Source: Phytophthora hibernalis (taxonomy: Eukaryota; Oomycota; Peronosporomycetes; Peronosporales; Peronosporaceae). Taken from it: a stretch of 64,000 bases of DNA. Location: contig JAAKBF010000003.1 in the NCBI GenBank assembly GCA_012656075.1, positions 1 through 64,000 of the forward strand, written 5' to 3'. The notes beneath the pieces are model-generated. The model did no database searches and was not told the origin of the DNA. It saw only the letters and a list, made by a program, of their open reading frames with translations. This document shows positions 31,718-43,541 of the stretch, piece by piece. The position numbers and the translations under genes were made by a program. Position 1 is the stretch's first letter; each line of letters begins with the position of its first letter.

Positions 31718-34700
31718 AGTGTGGTACTTGATACAGTCCAAGCAGCGAGTGAAATACCAATCCAGGTTTCCAAACCCTTCACTACTGACCCAACGAAACT
31801 ACTGAACCAAGTCACAATGGAGAGCAAGTTTGAGATTTTGAAGAGTGCTGTTGCTCCTGCGAATGAGCATTACAAGAAAGAAAAGATGCAAGCTATCAAA
31901 GTTGGAAAGTAAATGAGTTTCGATCATTAGCTGAACAGGAGTTAGACAGCGCCAAAGCACGTCTGGTCAAAGTCAGAGATCACTTCGTGGATCTCCAGAC
32001 CACCACACTCCGCGGTGACATCGTCCACGCCATCCAGAAGTGCCATATAGTGGACCATATTGCTGGAAATGGTCGCTATACTAACCTCTCTCCATGCTGT
32101 AGCAAGATGGTAACAGGTTACGGCCATGTATTTTCCTTTAAAGGGTCAAATCGAGTGGTGGAGTCACCAAATGCTAAAGAAATCAATGGGTTTGACGTAC
32201 TCCATTGCACAAAATGGAATAATGCTGGCTCAAGGAGAGACAACCGGGAAGATCACAGGGTGTTTCCATAGCGCTGTTTCTACAGAATTCAAATGAGCGT
32301 CAGTATTCAAAGAACTGCGCTTATTGTCAACGACGAGAACACGGAAGATGACCTGGAGGACCCTGAACAGCTCCCAGTACTATCGGAAGATTGGAAATTA
32401 TACGTTGGTCCTGAAATGGACTCCTTGCAGCAGCACACGTTTCGAGATTTTGGTGGCAAAGTATGGGATAAGGTGTCCAAATTCTCTAGGAGCGAACAAT
32501 CGTGGACTAATAGTTTACTCTTTCAACTGTGTACGTGTAGGTTCAGCGAACTGGAGACAACTTGACTTTTGCTTTTCCAGGCATACGTCTCTGTTTTAGT
32601 TTGGAGATTTCCCATCGAGGTATCAATGACCCCAAACGCAAGTTGCATCGCTACGTGATAAACAACATGGTCAGATATGAAGAGCGATTAGAAGATTGTC
32701 GAGAAGAGGAAAACCGCGTGCGGCTTCTCCAAAGAGAGAAACACTTTGTCTCGGAGATGGTCAAGACGATGCGAATGCAGTCAAAGAAGACAAGTAGTCA
32801 GCGGGCGACAGAACTTCTACAAGAGTTGATCCAAGTGGAGAGAAGCAAAACGAAAATGTGGGACTCGACTTGATTTCACGGCCATTTCCAGCGGTTCAAA
32901 CGGGCCGAGTATGTGAACATGCTACGTGCTAGATTAAAAAGGAGGTACGAGCTGTTGTCCGTCAACATGTTTGGTTGAATACTGACTAATCTATGCGTAC
33001 ACAACTACATGTAGATCGCAGTACAAATCGATTATAGCATTGCTATTCGGCAAGGAAGGGTCAGTGAAAGTGAGATGTTGGCTGCTGGCACTCCTCCGAT
33101 CGTGGTTGATTCTTCGATACATGGACAGAGAAAAGAAGAGTCAAGGTGGGTTGTGCCCTTCTTACCTTCGGCTAGGTACTAGAAATTCTAACGCGTTTCG
33201 GCTGCAGGATGGAGTTTCAAGCACGAAAATCTGCGTTAATGGAACCAAAGAGACTGACAGTACAGAGGTTTCTAGGCGACTACTGCAGCTTCAAATCTCA
33301 AACTGCTATAAGCTCAATGACTATGGCTGGGGCGCACCGGAAAGAGACCATGATTGTCGGAGTTCGATATGAGTGGCGTGAAGCCCGAACAAAACTCCAT
33401 ATTATGCATAAGGTTCGTACAAGTTGAGTTTGCTATCCCCGCTACGCCCTTACTGACTTCATGTTAGCTATGTGGTCCTTCCTGCAACTCGGAAGACAGT
33501 GATACATGAGAAGATGGAATGGTTTCACCTGGACAACGCAAACGCAGTTTCCTTGGCTAGCTCATGTGCTAAGGCACTACGTCGTAAACGGAAGGAAGAG
33601 GCAGAAGCTCGAGTTCTCCTGGTTGCGAAAAATGCAAAAATTGAGCAGTTGCAACAAGAAACACAGAAGAATATTCAGGAGGAGAACGAGTCTGCTATCC
33701 TAGAAGCCAAGGAAGATGAATTCCTGTCTCAACAGTTGCGGCGTGAGCTAGAACGCAGAGAAAAGTTGCTTTACGCAGACGCTATTCGATTGACGACATA
33801 CAATGAGAATATTTCCTCCCAGATTGATTTTCAAGTGCAGAGAAAACTAAACGTGCTCGGACAACAAGCCGCTGGAGCTTCTGAGGCGGTGGTGAATGAG
33901 GAAAAGGAGAACTTTGCTCGACAGTTTGTCCAAGGAAAATTAGCGTTAGTGAGAAAAACTTGGGAACGAAAAACAAAGCGCGTTGTTAACAAGCGGATCA
34001 AAGATCGAAAGGAGCGAGAGTTCAGGATCCGACAAGAGGAGAACTCATGAAGGAGGTCAATGAGTCTCGTAATCGTGAGCAGTCTCGGGTCAAGACGGTG
34101 TCTGGGCTGATTGGAGGACGACGCCGAGCTGCGTTCTTGATCTTGTCACTTCAAGCAAGACAAGAGGACTCTTCTGAGAGGAGGCCATGGCGCAAGATGC
34201 ACACGCAACACGTTTACCGTGCAGCGTTGTCCGCGCTCACTATCTCTATAGCCTTTATCTGCCCGCTTTCTGCGTTCCGCATCATGAAGCTTTCAAGCTG
34301 CAATTGAACAAGTCTTCAAGTGCGAGCATCTCGAGCTGAAAGCGTGGGGTACCAAGTATGACTTCGGCTTGAAGTGCAAGAAGTGTGGGAAAGAAATGTC
34401 CAAATCGTGTGATGACCCCACCCCGACCAAGCTCGAGGAGGAGATCCAGAGCTCGATGAAGATGTCCGAATTCACCGCGCACAAACCAGTAGTGGTATCG
34501 CGTTCCGGTTCAAAGATGCAGACCATCTAAGTAAGGTTGAGAATGAACGTCTCCGGCTGGAAAAGAGGCTCGATCGATAGAAGAACAGGAAGCCATGCTG
34601 TATGATCGCCTGAACCCCAAGTCTATTGACGATTTTAACTATCGCCATGGAATCAATCGCGGGACACTGCTTGGAAATGCTGTCAGCTCGGACCCATTGT

Positions 34701-34842
34701 ATCCACGATTGGTCCAGGATATTCATCGGGTATCGCACCAGGACGAAATTCTCTTCTATGGACGGCTTCGCAATTTCAATTTTCGCATTCAACAGATCTT
34801 CGGCCAGCATGCAGAGTGCACTAATCGACTTGGGATACAGGT

Positions 34843-34901
34843 AATATGAAGTGATTGGCAATGACTACACTAATACTCACGCTTATCATTGAATGTGTAG
34901 C
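34843..34901 (+). other. Intron in coiled-coil gene copy C
   Basis: GTAATA...TGTGTAG between RLGIQ and RALLENV codons; 59 nt, phase 0. The same intron is visible in copies D and E. Confidence 0.75.
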
Positions 34902-35068
34902 GTGCCCTTTTAGAGAACGTCCAGCTCGAAAATGAGACCGTACTGAGGAAGGTACCTCTAATCGAAGCTGATCATGCGCGAACTGTGGCTCTGATTGAAG
35001 AAGATGAAGCAGTATTGAAGAACTTAAAGGAAGCGAAAACGAGACTAACCGCAACTAAAAAACGAGAG

Positions 35069-35127
35069 GTACGCTCCATTGAACTCTGATGTAGGTTGAG
35101 GACAACTAATCTCATTCGGCTGTTTAG
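35069..35127 (+). other. Intron in coiled-coil gene copy C
   Basis: GTACGC...TGTTTAG between TKKRE and AAYYAIEG codons; 59 nt, phase 0. It is also present in copy E and remnant in copy D. Confidence 0.75.
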
Positions 35128-38100
35128 GCGGCATACTACGCGATTGAAGGTGTCGAAGAAGAAGCTGAGTTCTCCGAGTTTCACGCTCCTGCGCTTATCA
35201 AAAGTAGTGATGAGATGAACGCTGTCTTCCAACGTATTAAAGCCGAATTTGAGTTCGTCGCTCAACAGGTTGTGACTTCAAAGGAACGACTTGAGAAAGC
35301 TGTTGGAGAACGCAACAAAGTCGACGAGTTGATGAATCGACTTTACTGCCGGACGCAGAACTCGATTCTGCGAACAAAGTATGGGTTTGTCAAGGTGAAG
35401 TACTATCGAGTGAAGGATAGCTGCGTGGTGGTGACACCGCTAGAATGGGAAGCTACACTTCACATTCCCATGGACGAGATTCTAGCCTATGAAGCCATGT
35501 ACAGGGAGGAAGAGTGCTTTACTATGGCCGATGAAGATGACAGAACACACAATTTTGTGCGAATAGAGCGAGAGATGGAAGTCTCCGAACGTCGCAAAAT
35601 GGAGATTGAAGAGAAGCAAATTCGCGAAATAATAGCGTGGCGTGCGAAGAAAGAAGTTGAGGAAGTCCTACTGACAAAGGTGATTTGTTTTGTCAAGATG
35701 AGTTAGAGTCTCAGTTGGTGTACGAGATGGAGGGACGAAAAGCTAGTCTCGAATCTGCTCATAAAGAGGCGATGAAGCTTCAGCGACTAGGTCGAGTATA
35801 CCATTCTCGAATACGACGACCACTTTCACAACGTCCTACCATAGTCGTCTCGATGCTAAACGAGTTGCTCGAGCTAGTGAAAAACGTTTGGCCATGGCTA
35901 GCATTGAGCAAGCTCTGCTAGCGAAGGAGAATCAACTGAGGCAGGAGAGTAAACGTGAACGGGACGCTATTGCAGTGGAAACTTTAACTCGTGAGGTATT
36001 TAGTGAATTGTTAGGAGATGCCATCAAAGTGCTCTGCGAAGAGCGACTTCAGGAGACGAAACACGAAGCTGAAGAACTTCTTCGTTTGAAAGGGAACGCC
36101 ATCATAGGTACTAACGGTCAAGCAATAGTTCATGGTGCAGTTGTTGTTCAATTACTGGGACTGGATCGACTGTGGGTTGCAAGGAAACAGAAATACAATC
36201 TGCTGTATGGCACTTGGGGCCACGAGTTTGCTAAGCTGCAGTTAGTTCGAAATGAAATGGCACGACGTGAAGAACTTCGACGCCTTGCAGAGGAACATAG
36301 ACTTCTACACGAGGCTCGACGCAAGGAAATGCTGGCCGAAGAACGTTTGTGTCGGAAATTCTACGTCGAAGAAATAGTGCTTTGCATGCAGGAGAGGAAG
36401 GCGATGACAAACGCCGAGATGGAGATGAAGGAATACATTCGACAGCTTGAGCTCGAGGCTATGAAGTCGAAGTACACGAGAATGGTCGAAGATAGGAATC
36501 GCGTGAATGACAAAGCCGCTCGTCGTCTTGAGATTAAGTTGTGAAAGAACGAACAGCATCGCTTACATCGTGAATGGAGGCAAATGAAGACCGAAGACGA
36601 GTTGTCGATGCAGATCCGCGAGAAAGAAATCGCCGAGGCTTTAGCTGAAGCACTGGAGCATCAGTTTGAAAAGTACCTCGCTGATCAGTTGGTACAAGGA
36701 AAAGTTACAGCCGAAATGGAGGCAAGTCGTCTGGCTGATAAACTGCGTGAGGATCAACAGGTTGCAGCGGAAAATCGCAGAACCTTCGAGATGAAAATGG
36801 TGCAGGAACGAATGATCGCGACAGTGGAGACATTCTACGCACTTTCGCGCGCGGAGGTAGAGTGGATGGACGCTATTGAAAGGGCCACGTTTTGGGAACA
36901 CCGAGTGCTACCGCTTGAACAAAATATAAAGCTAATGGAGCCTGAAGTCAAGCGAATCCAAGAAGAAAGGGAGTGTTAATGATGCCAAGTCCAAGAGAGA
37001 ATACGCTGACAAGTGCAGAAAGCGGATTGAAGAAGCAGATACGTCGCTTTCTCGTGCTATTCAGGAAAAGGAGAAAGCCGTGCTGAAGCACAAACCATTA
37101 CACAAATTGAATGCTACCATCGACTCGGAAGTGCTTCATGATCGAGTGCAGCGCTTTAGAACGTCCTATCTCCGTGATCGGCTTCATACAGAGTACTTCG
37201 CGATGCTAACCGATTCGATCGTGCGACGGGCGTTGGTAGAGTGCAGTGAGCGCGAAATTGTTCGGCTGGAGACTAAAATCAAGCAGTTAGAGCAAGAACG
37301 AGTTTTCAAGAGTAAGGAAGTGAGTGTGTTGCAGAGGAAACGTCGTCGAGCACTTCGTCTGCGACTTCGGCGAGCCGAGCTGGGCAAACTGATGTTTGGC
37401 CATTCCCAGCAACCACTACTAAAGGAGATGTCTCTTCGGTGGACGAAGATTTGGACACAGAGAACAAGAGTGCGAGCTTCTTTCAAGATGAAGCACGAAC
37501 TACTGCTGCAGAAGCAGAAACTGACGATGACTACTACCTCACCTATGCTGCAGAAACAAAGTCTGCTCCGCGAGGTCAAGGAAGCAATAATTCCATCGAG
37601 ACTTTCAATAATGCACGATCACCAGAGACGTGTCCTTCAGTGCCGATTGTGCCGACAGAAGTACTCCGAAGAGCAAAACAACCGCTACTCGTGTGTGTAT
37701 CACCCCGGAGCGTACGAATTTGCGTGTGCTCGAACCTGTGAAACTCGACAAAATGCATCAGCGAGTCCTGCAGCTGTACCTGTTTCTTGTATGATGCACC
37801 GTACGAAACGTTGGTTGTGTTGTGATGACCCTGATGAAGGACGTTATGGTAGCTCAGGATGCGTTCGACGATTTCATCTTCCAGTTCGAAACAATCCTGA
37901 GCTAGAAGGCCTTGTGGAGTCAAAGACAGCTAAAGAACAAACCGTTCTTGATCAGATTAACCAGCAACTTTTAGAGTTGCAAGAGAGGAATGTGGTGGGG
38001 AAACTGAAGTTCGCAACCAAGTCCGTCGTTACCAAGATGGAAAAGACCTTGCCAAGCAGCGTGCGACAGCGGCTAAGTTCCACACCCTTCGAAGCTAGTT

Positions 38101-38128
38101 CAGTGCCTAGTAACCCGCTCAATTGAAG

Positions 38129-40110
38129 TTAGTTGTTTCCAACAAATACCAGACTGAGCAGAACAAAGCTTACCTCGTGGAATAGTCCCAGAAGATACTC
38201 CGTGGACACATCACAGTCGCCTGCGAGTCGCTCAATTGCGCTATGAGGTGATATGTCGCTGTTGGAAGACGCTTGTCCTAAGTGTTTGTTGAAGCGGTGG
38301 AAGAAAGAGTATTTTTCAGGCAATCCTGGACTCGGTGGTAAATTTTCTGCAACGGGCTCTGCTCCTGTCACCTCAGGTGGTAGATTGACCATGTTCGGGT
38401 ATCGATAGGAGTACTCGACAGCAAGATTGACGATTGTCCTTGTGTCTTCTGGATCAATTGCTCGCTTTAGCTCCAGACTCTTCCACACGTGGTAGAAGTT
38501 CCGGAATTGCGTACTGTTTTCATAACCACTGATGAATGGGTGGGTCAGTGCTGCCTCAGAGCTCAGTCGGAGATCTGGATCACGATTCAGCATCCGCTTG
38601 ATGAAGTCACGACAGACAGGAGAGAAACGATTCGGCATCGGGGGCAAAGTATCGTGGCAAATAGCCTCTTCAAGACCGAAGAACCCATCGTCGACGGTGA
38701 ACGGGTAAGCTCCTGTTGCCAGTGAAAAGAGGGTAATACCAAGAGACCACACATCGCTAACGCAAGTATACATCGCCCCCGAAATCCGCTCGGGAGCCAT
38801 GTACATCATAGTTCCCGTGAAATCCGAGAAGAACGAGTTGGATTTGGCGAGTGCTCCTGCCAGACCAAAGTCAGCAACCTAGACGAAAGAAGTTCATGTC
38901 AGCCTGGTGAACGTCTGATACATGTACAGACAACAATGAACGTACTTTGAATTCTCCATTTCGGTTGATAAGGATGTTTGCGGGTTTCACATCGCGGTGA
39001 ACCATCCTGAGGACAGCAATGATTGTGTTAGCACTCGCGAATGCTACGCACTGCATGGATTTCAACGTACCTTTGGCTGTGCATGTGGGCGAGAGCAGTG
39101 ATACAGCAGAAAGCTGCGTGGCGTAGGACATCTTCGGATACAGTGATGTTAGCGTCGAGTAAGTCTTGCACACTGCCCATGTCCATGAACTCCATCACAA
39201 CGGAGACTGCACATTTCGCAGGCTTCAGGAACGCGCCGTAGAACGTGACGAGGTATGGGCAAAGTGCGTTGCGTGACTTCAATCCCGAAAGAAAGTGGTG
39301 CTTGAGCATATCGGAACTGCTAAACCCCTCCAAACCACTAAGTGAGGCATCAGTGTCGATTGGAGCAAGGTTTTCATGAAGCGCGTGAAGCTCTCGCTTG
39401 ACCATGTGACGATCTTCTTCATGGTAGACCACCACTTCCTTCACAGCGACCAACTTCAGCGTCGGCAAGTACAATGAAAGGAATACTGTGCCACCAGCAC
39501 CTTTGCCCAGCTTTTTGACACGCTTTGTGCGTTCTCCTAACTCTTGAGGACCATCGTGCGCCACCTCGATGAATTCAGCAGCTTCGGGTGAATTCATGCT
39601 GAGCGTGACGCTCGAAGCTCGACGCCGTCGTGCTATAGAAGATGGAGAAACTCCGAAACTCTGCTGATGTTCATCGCCAAGATTGTCATCAAATAAAACG
39701 CTCTTTCTGCGAGGTCCGCAGTCTGTCTTGGGTTCTTCGTGGTGCACCATCATCATGGGCAGCACAGGTTTTTCCAACTTGTCAAGGGACAAATGCAGAT
39801 TCATCTTGCGCTTAGTCTGGCCTGGTGTTTGGTGCTGCATCACAACGGGACTCGCTTCTCGAATTTGACTTTCGTTATCGAGATTCGTTCCATACGCTTC
39901 TTCGTCATGGACAGTGAAAAGGGTCGGAGCTCGTTTCTGGCGGAACTGACGCGCTTGATGAGCTGCGAAAGCTGCCGCGCGGACACTCGCGTGGACATTT
40001 GGACTTGCAATTCCATGAACGGAGCCGATGCGACCTCGTGCATTGAAATCGCGTCCAGTTCTGTAGCCTTGTCCATTTCGGACGGGAAAGGACGACGCAG
40101 TAGCAAACAT
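38129..40110 (-). CDS. MAPKK-like (STE7-type) protein kinase, three exons
   Basis: Exons on the minus strand are 40110-39071, 39006-38946 and 38878-38129, with GT-AG introns of 65 and 67 nt. The ATG at 40110 was chosen because longer frames lack an upstream ATG. An N-terminal low-complexity extension of about 195 residues is followed by a kinase domain: glycine loop GKGAGGTV (residues 202-209), VAVKEV lysine (residue 224), HRDVKPANIL catalytic loop (exon 2), DFGLAG, and GTMMYMAPERI, the activation-segment end typical of MAP kinase kinases. The catalytic set is complete. It would phosphorylate a MAP kinase in an intracellular signalling cascade. A GTAAGC directly after LLGLFHE near the end could be a further splice donor; otherwise the protein ends 14 residues later. 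The 3' end faces copy C, and a fragment of this exon was duplicated with copy A. Confidence 0.85.
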
Positions 40111-40340
40111 GGTTTGAAGCAAGGAATTGGAATACAAGTCCTGTGAAAACTTGACTGCAACTCGTCTTGTTGTTCGAGAATTGCCAAAGACCGAATGAAA
40201 TGATGAGCTAAGTCGAGCCTCACGTGGCGGAAGATAAGATAAGGTCACCCAACTCACACCAACGCTCGGTGTTTACTTAGTTCACTATTTTTACACTATG
40301 GCTGGTTCTAGGGCAAACCTATTCATGAAGCTCGACAACG

Positions 40341-41639
40341 CTAGCTTCTGAATGCTACGTTTTCTAGTGCTTCCATACTCTGTTTGAGTGCGTCGTCTTT
40401 TGCTTGTTCGGTGAGCTCACCAAGATACACAACTCCACTGTGTTTTAATCGATCTCGTGGCCGTCGAGTGTCCAGCTCGCAGATCAACAGCAGACAACAC
40501 GCTTGGTCCCAGCATAAATTGCATTTCAGATCGGACACGGCGATGGCAAAATTTGCAGTCTCGGGGTTGGTGCTGCTTGCAAAAGGACCGATAACGTTGC
40601 TGAAAGTTTTTCTGGTGTTGCAGCCGCACGCACAGGATCTATCGCTGCAACGTTCGTGAGCACTTCAACTGATAGTTCTTGGCAATATGCGGAGGTCTGA
40701 TCATTGTTGGAAAGGAGAAGCTCCCACATGCTCTGGATGAAGTTGGTTGGTAGTTCGGTGTGACTTTCGTCCGACATACAGAGATTCCTGAAACTTTCGA
40801 GAATGATGGGAACAAAGTTCTCGAGTTTTGGCGGTAGCGAGCCCAGCATCCCGAAAAGTGTCTCCAGAGCACCGAGTTCGAGCATCTCTGCTGCAATTTC
40901 TGATTCAATGCTTGCGTGGCAGATCGCCACCACTGTAAACAAACTACAAATCAGAAAGTATGCTAAAGCTCATGGGCAAAAACAGAGACACTTATGTGTA
41001 AACTGGAGCGAATCGAGAACTTCAAACTCCTCCCATCTGCACAATACGACCATGTTCAGCTGAATAATTAATGTGGTGAATGATTGCAGACGGACGTGGT
41101 TCCAAAGACTTGAGATGTTCTCCAGGTATAATTCAGCGTCGCCTGTTCTTCCAACATACGTGCTAAATGATCCACTGATCACGATTTTCAACCTCAATCA
41201 TCAGTATTCTACAAAAGACATGAGTGAAGGAATCAAACGTACCAATTGCAGTGACACCGTCAGCTTTTCGAAATTCTTCTCGGTCTTCTGCATCCACAAG
41301 CCTCATTGACAGTTCTGCGAGGAATTTCGCATCGACTCACTATCTTTTCCCTGCCGAAAGCATTCCAATGGTGTAGTAATGGGACCATCCCATCGACGAG
41401 TCTTGCGTTGCGAAGAATTCCCGGCTTCCATGAAGACTGGTAACTACGGGTGCGAAACAGTCCCTAAACTTCCTAACAATAGCAGGTATCAAGTTGAAGT
41501 CCGTGTCTGAATACGCAGAGCTGATGTCCACATTCTGGACGTTGAACCCAGGAAGCTTTGATGCATTTTCCGTCACCTCTATGTGAATAATCACGACACC
41601 CGATTTGTGGGTATCACTGCATGAATGATGTTCTCTCAT
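40341..41639 (-). CDS. Armadillo-like repeat protein, multi-exon (model partial)
   Basis: Exonic segments on the minus strand: 41639-41345 (from MREHHSCSD through IPAIVRKFRDCFAPVVTSLH), about 41325-41245 (KFLAELSMRLVDAEDREEF, then a GTACGT donor), a short uncertain piece around 41160-41070, about 40935-40620 (AAEMLELGALETLFGMLGSL and IILESFRNLCMSDES) and 40620-40341 (LGELTEQAKDDALKQSMEAL). The helical pattern 'x-LGALETLFGML' is armadillo-like; such proteins act as interaction scaffolds. A one-base frame change near 40600 separates the last two parts. Exon borders are not all resolved. It lies 230 bp upstream of, and in the same orientation as, the kinase gene. Confidence 0.5.
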
Positions 41640-41706
41640 CGCAAATGGTTCCACCTTGATCACTTCTGAATTTGCACAACGAAGTCCATTCAATTATTTT
41701 GTCGTG

Positions 41707-42042
41707 ATGCCTGCTATAACTTTCATCGATCCAATCCAAGTGACTCAGACAACACAGTGCAAATGTTCAAGCAAACCGTGCGAGTTACTCAGGTCGTTCA
41801 AACCCAACGGCGAGCGTCATCGCTTTTGCGACTACCATCACACGAAAGCAAACATGAACCAGCGGAAAGTCGATCAAAAGAGGAAGTTGACGCCTCCACA
41901 GCAGAGATCGGCAATTTCTAGTCCAAGATCATCTCAAGAATCACCACGACTTTCGGACAGTACCTGGTACGACGATTTGGACTCCGAGGATTTGGAGTAT
42001 CTCGATCGGTTGCTGGCCACTGGAGAGTCTTGCAAGCTATAA
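41707..42042 (+). CDS. Small Cys/His zinc-binding-like protein, paralog 1 (111 aa)
   Basis: ATG at 41707. Residues 15-60 contain CKCSSKPCELLRSFKPNGER followed by HRFCDYHHTKANMNQ, a C-x-C-x5-C-xn-F-C-x2-H-H arrangement shared with the genes at 43110 and 44499. The middle is Ser/Gln/Pro-rich. The C-terminus is acidic-hydrophobic (LDSEDLEYLDRLL), similar in style to LEPDDIFILQELL in paralog 3. A finger plus an acidic amphipathic tail would suit a small nuclear regulatory protein, but no family name is assigned. It is divergent from the armadillo-like gene, with only about 70 bp between starts, so they may share a promoter. Confidence 0.65.
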   Translation: MPAITFIDPIQVTQTTQCKCSSKPCELLRSFKPNGERHRFCDYHHTKANMNQRKVDQKRKLTPPQQRSAISSPRSSQESPRLSDSTWYDDLDSEDLEYLDRLLATGESCKL

Positions 42043-42414
42043 AGAAACAGCTTCGTCGTGCCCAACTGTAACTCTTTGTTTCGATCGAAGACGTCTTCGG
42101 GTACTAAGTTGCGTATTCGTGATGGCTACTGGGTCATAAGTAAATCTGTAAAGTGTCGCAGTGAACAAATAAACCGTTTTACACGCTTTTGTGGGTTGGG
42201 TCACTCTATTCGCCGTCGTCGCTGTTCAAAGTCTTTTGAAAACACCAGCAGCAAGAAAGTGGATCGACGTTGCAGTGTCGCGTAACGTCGGCGTTGGTAT
42301 ATTGGTATGACAGTATCATCTTGCAGGTAGCGTCGTTGCCGCAATATACTCGAAGAGCCGAAGAAGATTTACTTTATTATCTTCAAGACTAAAATTTGCA
42401 CGGCCATCAATGGA

Positions 42415-42573
42415 ATGAGCTTACAGCCCGACAGTATCCCTACTTACGATTCCAACGTTCAACAAGCATTCAACACGCTTGTTGACTTTTTAGGAGACGA
42501 GGAATGTGCCCGCAGCAGCCAACAGGAACTAGGTGAAGTGCAAGCAGCGCTGGAGCGATCATTGCGAAGTTAG
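42415..42573 (+). CDS. Small acidic ORF (52 aa), uncertain
   Basis: ATG at 42415, TAG at 42571. Sequence features: Gln/Glu-rich, YDSNVQQAFNTLVDFLGDEE then a helical Glu/Ala tail. Base composition and codon use look coding, but there is no recognised family. It may be a short gene or first exon. The flanking stretches 42043-42414 and 42574-43109 hold nothing I can support. Confidence 0.35.
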   Translation: MSLQPDSIPTYDSNVQQAFNTLVDFLGDEECARSSQQELGEVQAALERSLRS

Positions 42574-43109
42574 TCTGAAACTAGTCAGAGAATCTCGTAC
42601 GACGGCTGCTTAGCGTAAAGCGCAAAAAGCGAGATACCTTTTTGATAACTCGCAAACATCCTTTCTGAACAAACCATCCCAAGCGCTACTTGAAGATAAC
42701 ATGGGGTCATCTTGCAGCTTCATCGTAAAGAAGGTCGTCGAATTTGCTACCCCGTGCTTTTTAGCATCTTCAATGGAAAGTGACCTTGGAAAAGTATTGC
42801 CGAATGGGCACAATGGGTTAATACTCGCTTTGAAAATCAGTATCCAGGATATTGGGTACTGGAAACCAAACACTTCGCACTAATTTAACGGATTCTTGCG
42901 GATCTCGTGTGGCTGAAGCCGATACTACGCCACAACGAGGTTACCCATTTACAACTTGATCCTCGTGTAATCACTAAAACTATTGATCATGGGCGAAAAT
43001 GTCACGATCTCCTGGTAACTAAGAAGTTAGCTGCATCATAAATTAATTCGATCTGCTTATCAAAAGCAAACCCAACGCAACATTCTCTTCACTCGTTCTA
43101 CCCTGAGCG

Positions 43110-43541
43110 ATGACCATGGACCCCTCAAACAACCAAATTACGCCATCCACCGACCTAGGCTTCAGTGCTGGATATTACCAGGACCTGGCCGAAATGGACG
43201 CTGATTTTCACACCTCTGTCCTCCGAGAAGAACGTCGTTGTCGATACCCAAGCAAGCGGTGCGAACTTCCTCGAGCTATCAAACGCGACGGCAAAATGCA
43301 TCGATTTTGTGGAGTTCACCGTGACCGAGCCAACTTGAACCAGTGACGGCTTGAAGCTCGACGGAAGTGGGAAGTGCAGGAAAAGGAGCAATCGCCGCGA
43401 GAAAGCAGATCTTCGTCGCAATCTGTAAACAAAAATGACCCAAAGCTGGCTCGGGGACTAGAAAATCAGTCTTGGATGGATCCATGCGAGTCTTCTCCAC
43501 CTCTACATTCTGTCTTGGCAGAAGACGAACTCAACTTTTGA
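43110..43541 (+). pseudogene. Small Cys/His zinc-binding-like protein, paralog 2, with premature TGA
   Basis: ATG at 43110. The finger reads RRCRYPSKRCELPRAIKRDG then MHRFCGVHRDRANLNQ. A TGA at 43344-43346 replaces the codon after NQ, where paralogs 1 and 3 have Arg and His. The same frame then stays open for 64 more codons with family-like content (LEARRKW..., SWMDPCESSPPLHSVLAEDELNF) to a TGA at 43539-43541. A CGA to TGA change is the simplest explanation. The finger itself would still be made as a 78-residue product. Confidence 0.7.

Larger units (their letters stand above)
31718..38098 (+). pseudogene. Large coiled-coil protein gene, copy C (after hAT), with native 3' end
   Basis: The most complete 3' copy. 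Coding blocks: 31720-31912, 31925-32270, 32293-32565, 32562-32873, 33040-33427, 33472-34307, a zinc-knuckle-like block at about 34310-34530 (FKCEHLEL...LKCKKCGKE), 34540-34842, 34902-35068, 35128-35706, 35700-36544, 36584-36979 and 37080-38098. Introns with clear GT-AG ends are at 34843-34901 and 35069-35127. The C-terminus is Cys/His-rich: CRLCRQKY, SCVYHPGAYEF, WLCCDD, GSSGC, a CHORD-like metal-binding pattern. Breaks include a 4-nt insertion near 35687, a stop at 36542 and a lost A near 38045. Its 3' neighbour is the convergent kinase gene. Function unknown. Confidence 0.75.

Noticed and set aside
42701..42883. Short ORF around 42.7-42.9 kb as a gene
   Set aside because: Frames on both strands are equally open, there is no recognised family, and stops surround it.
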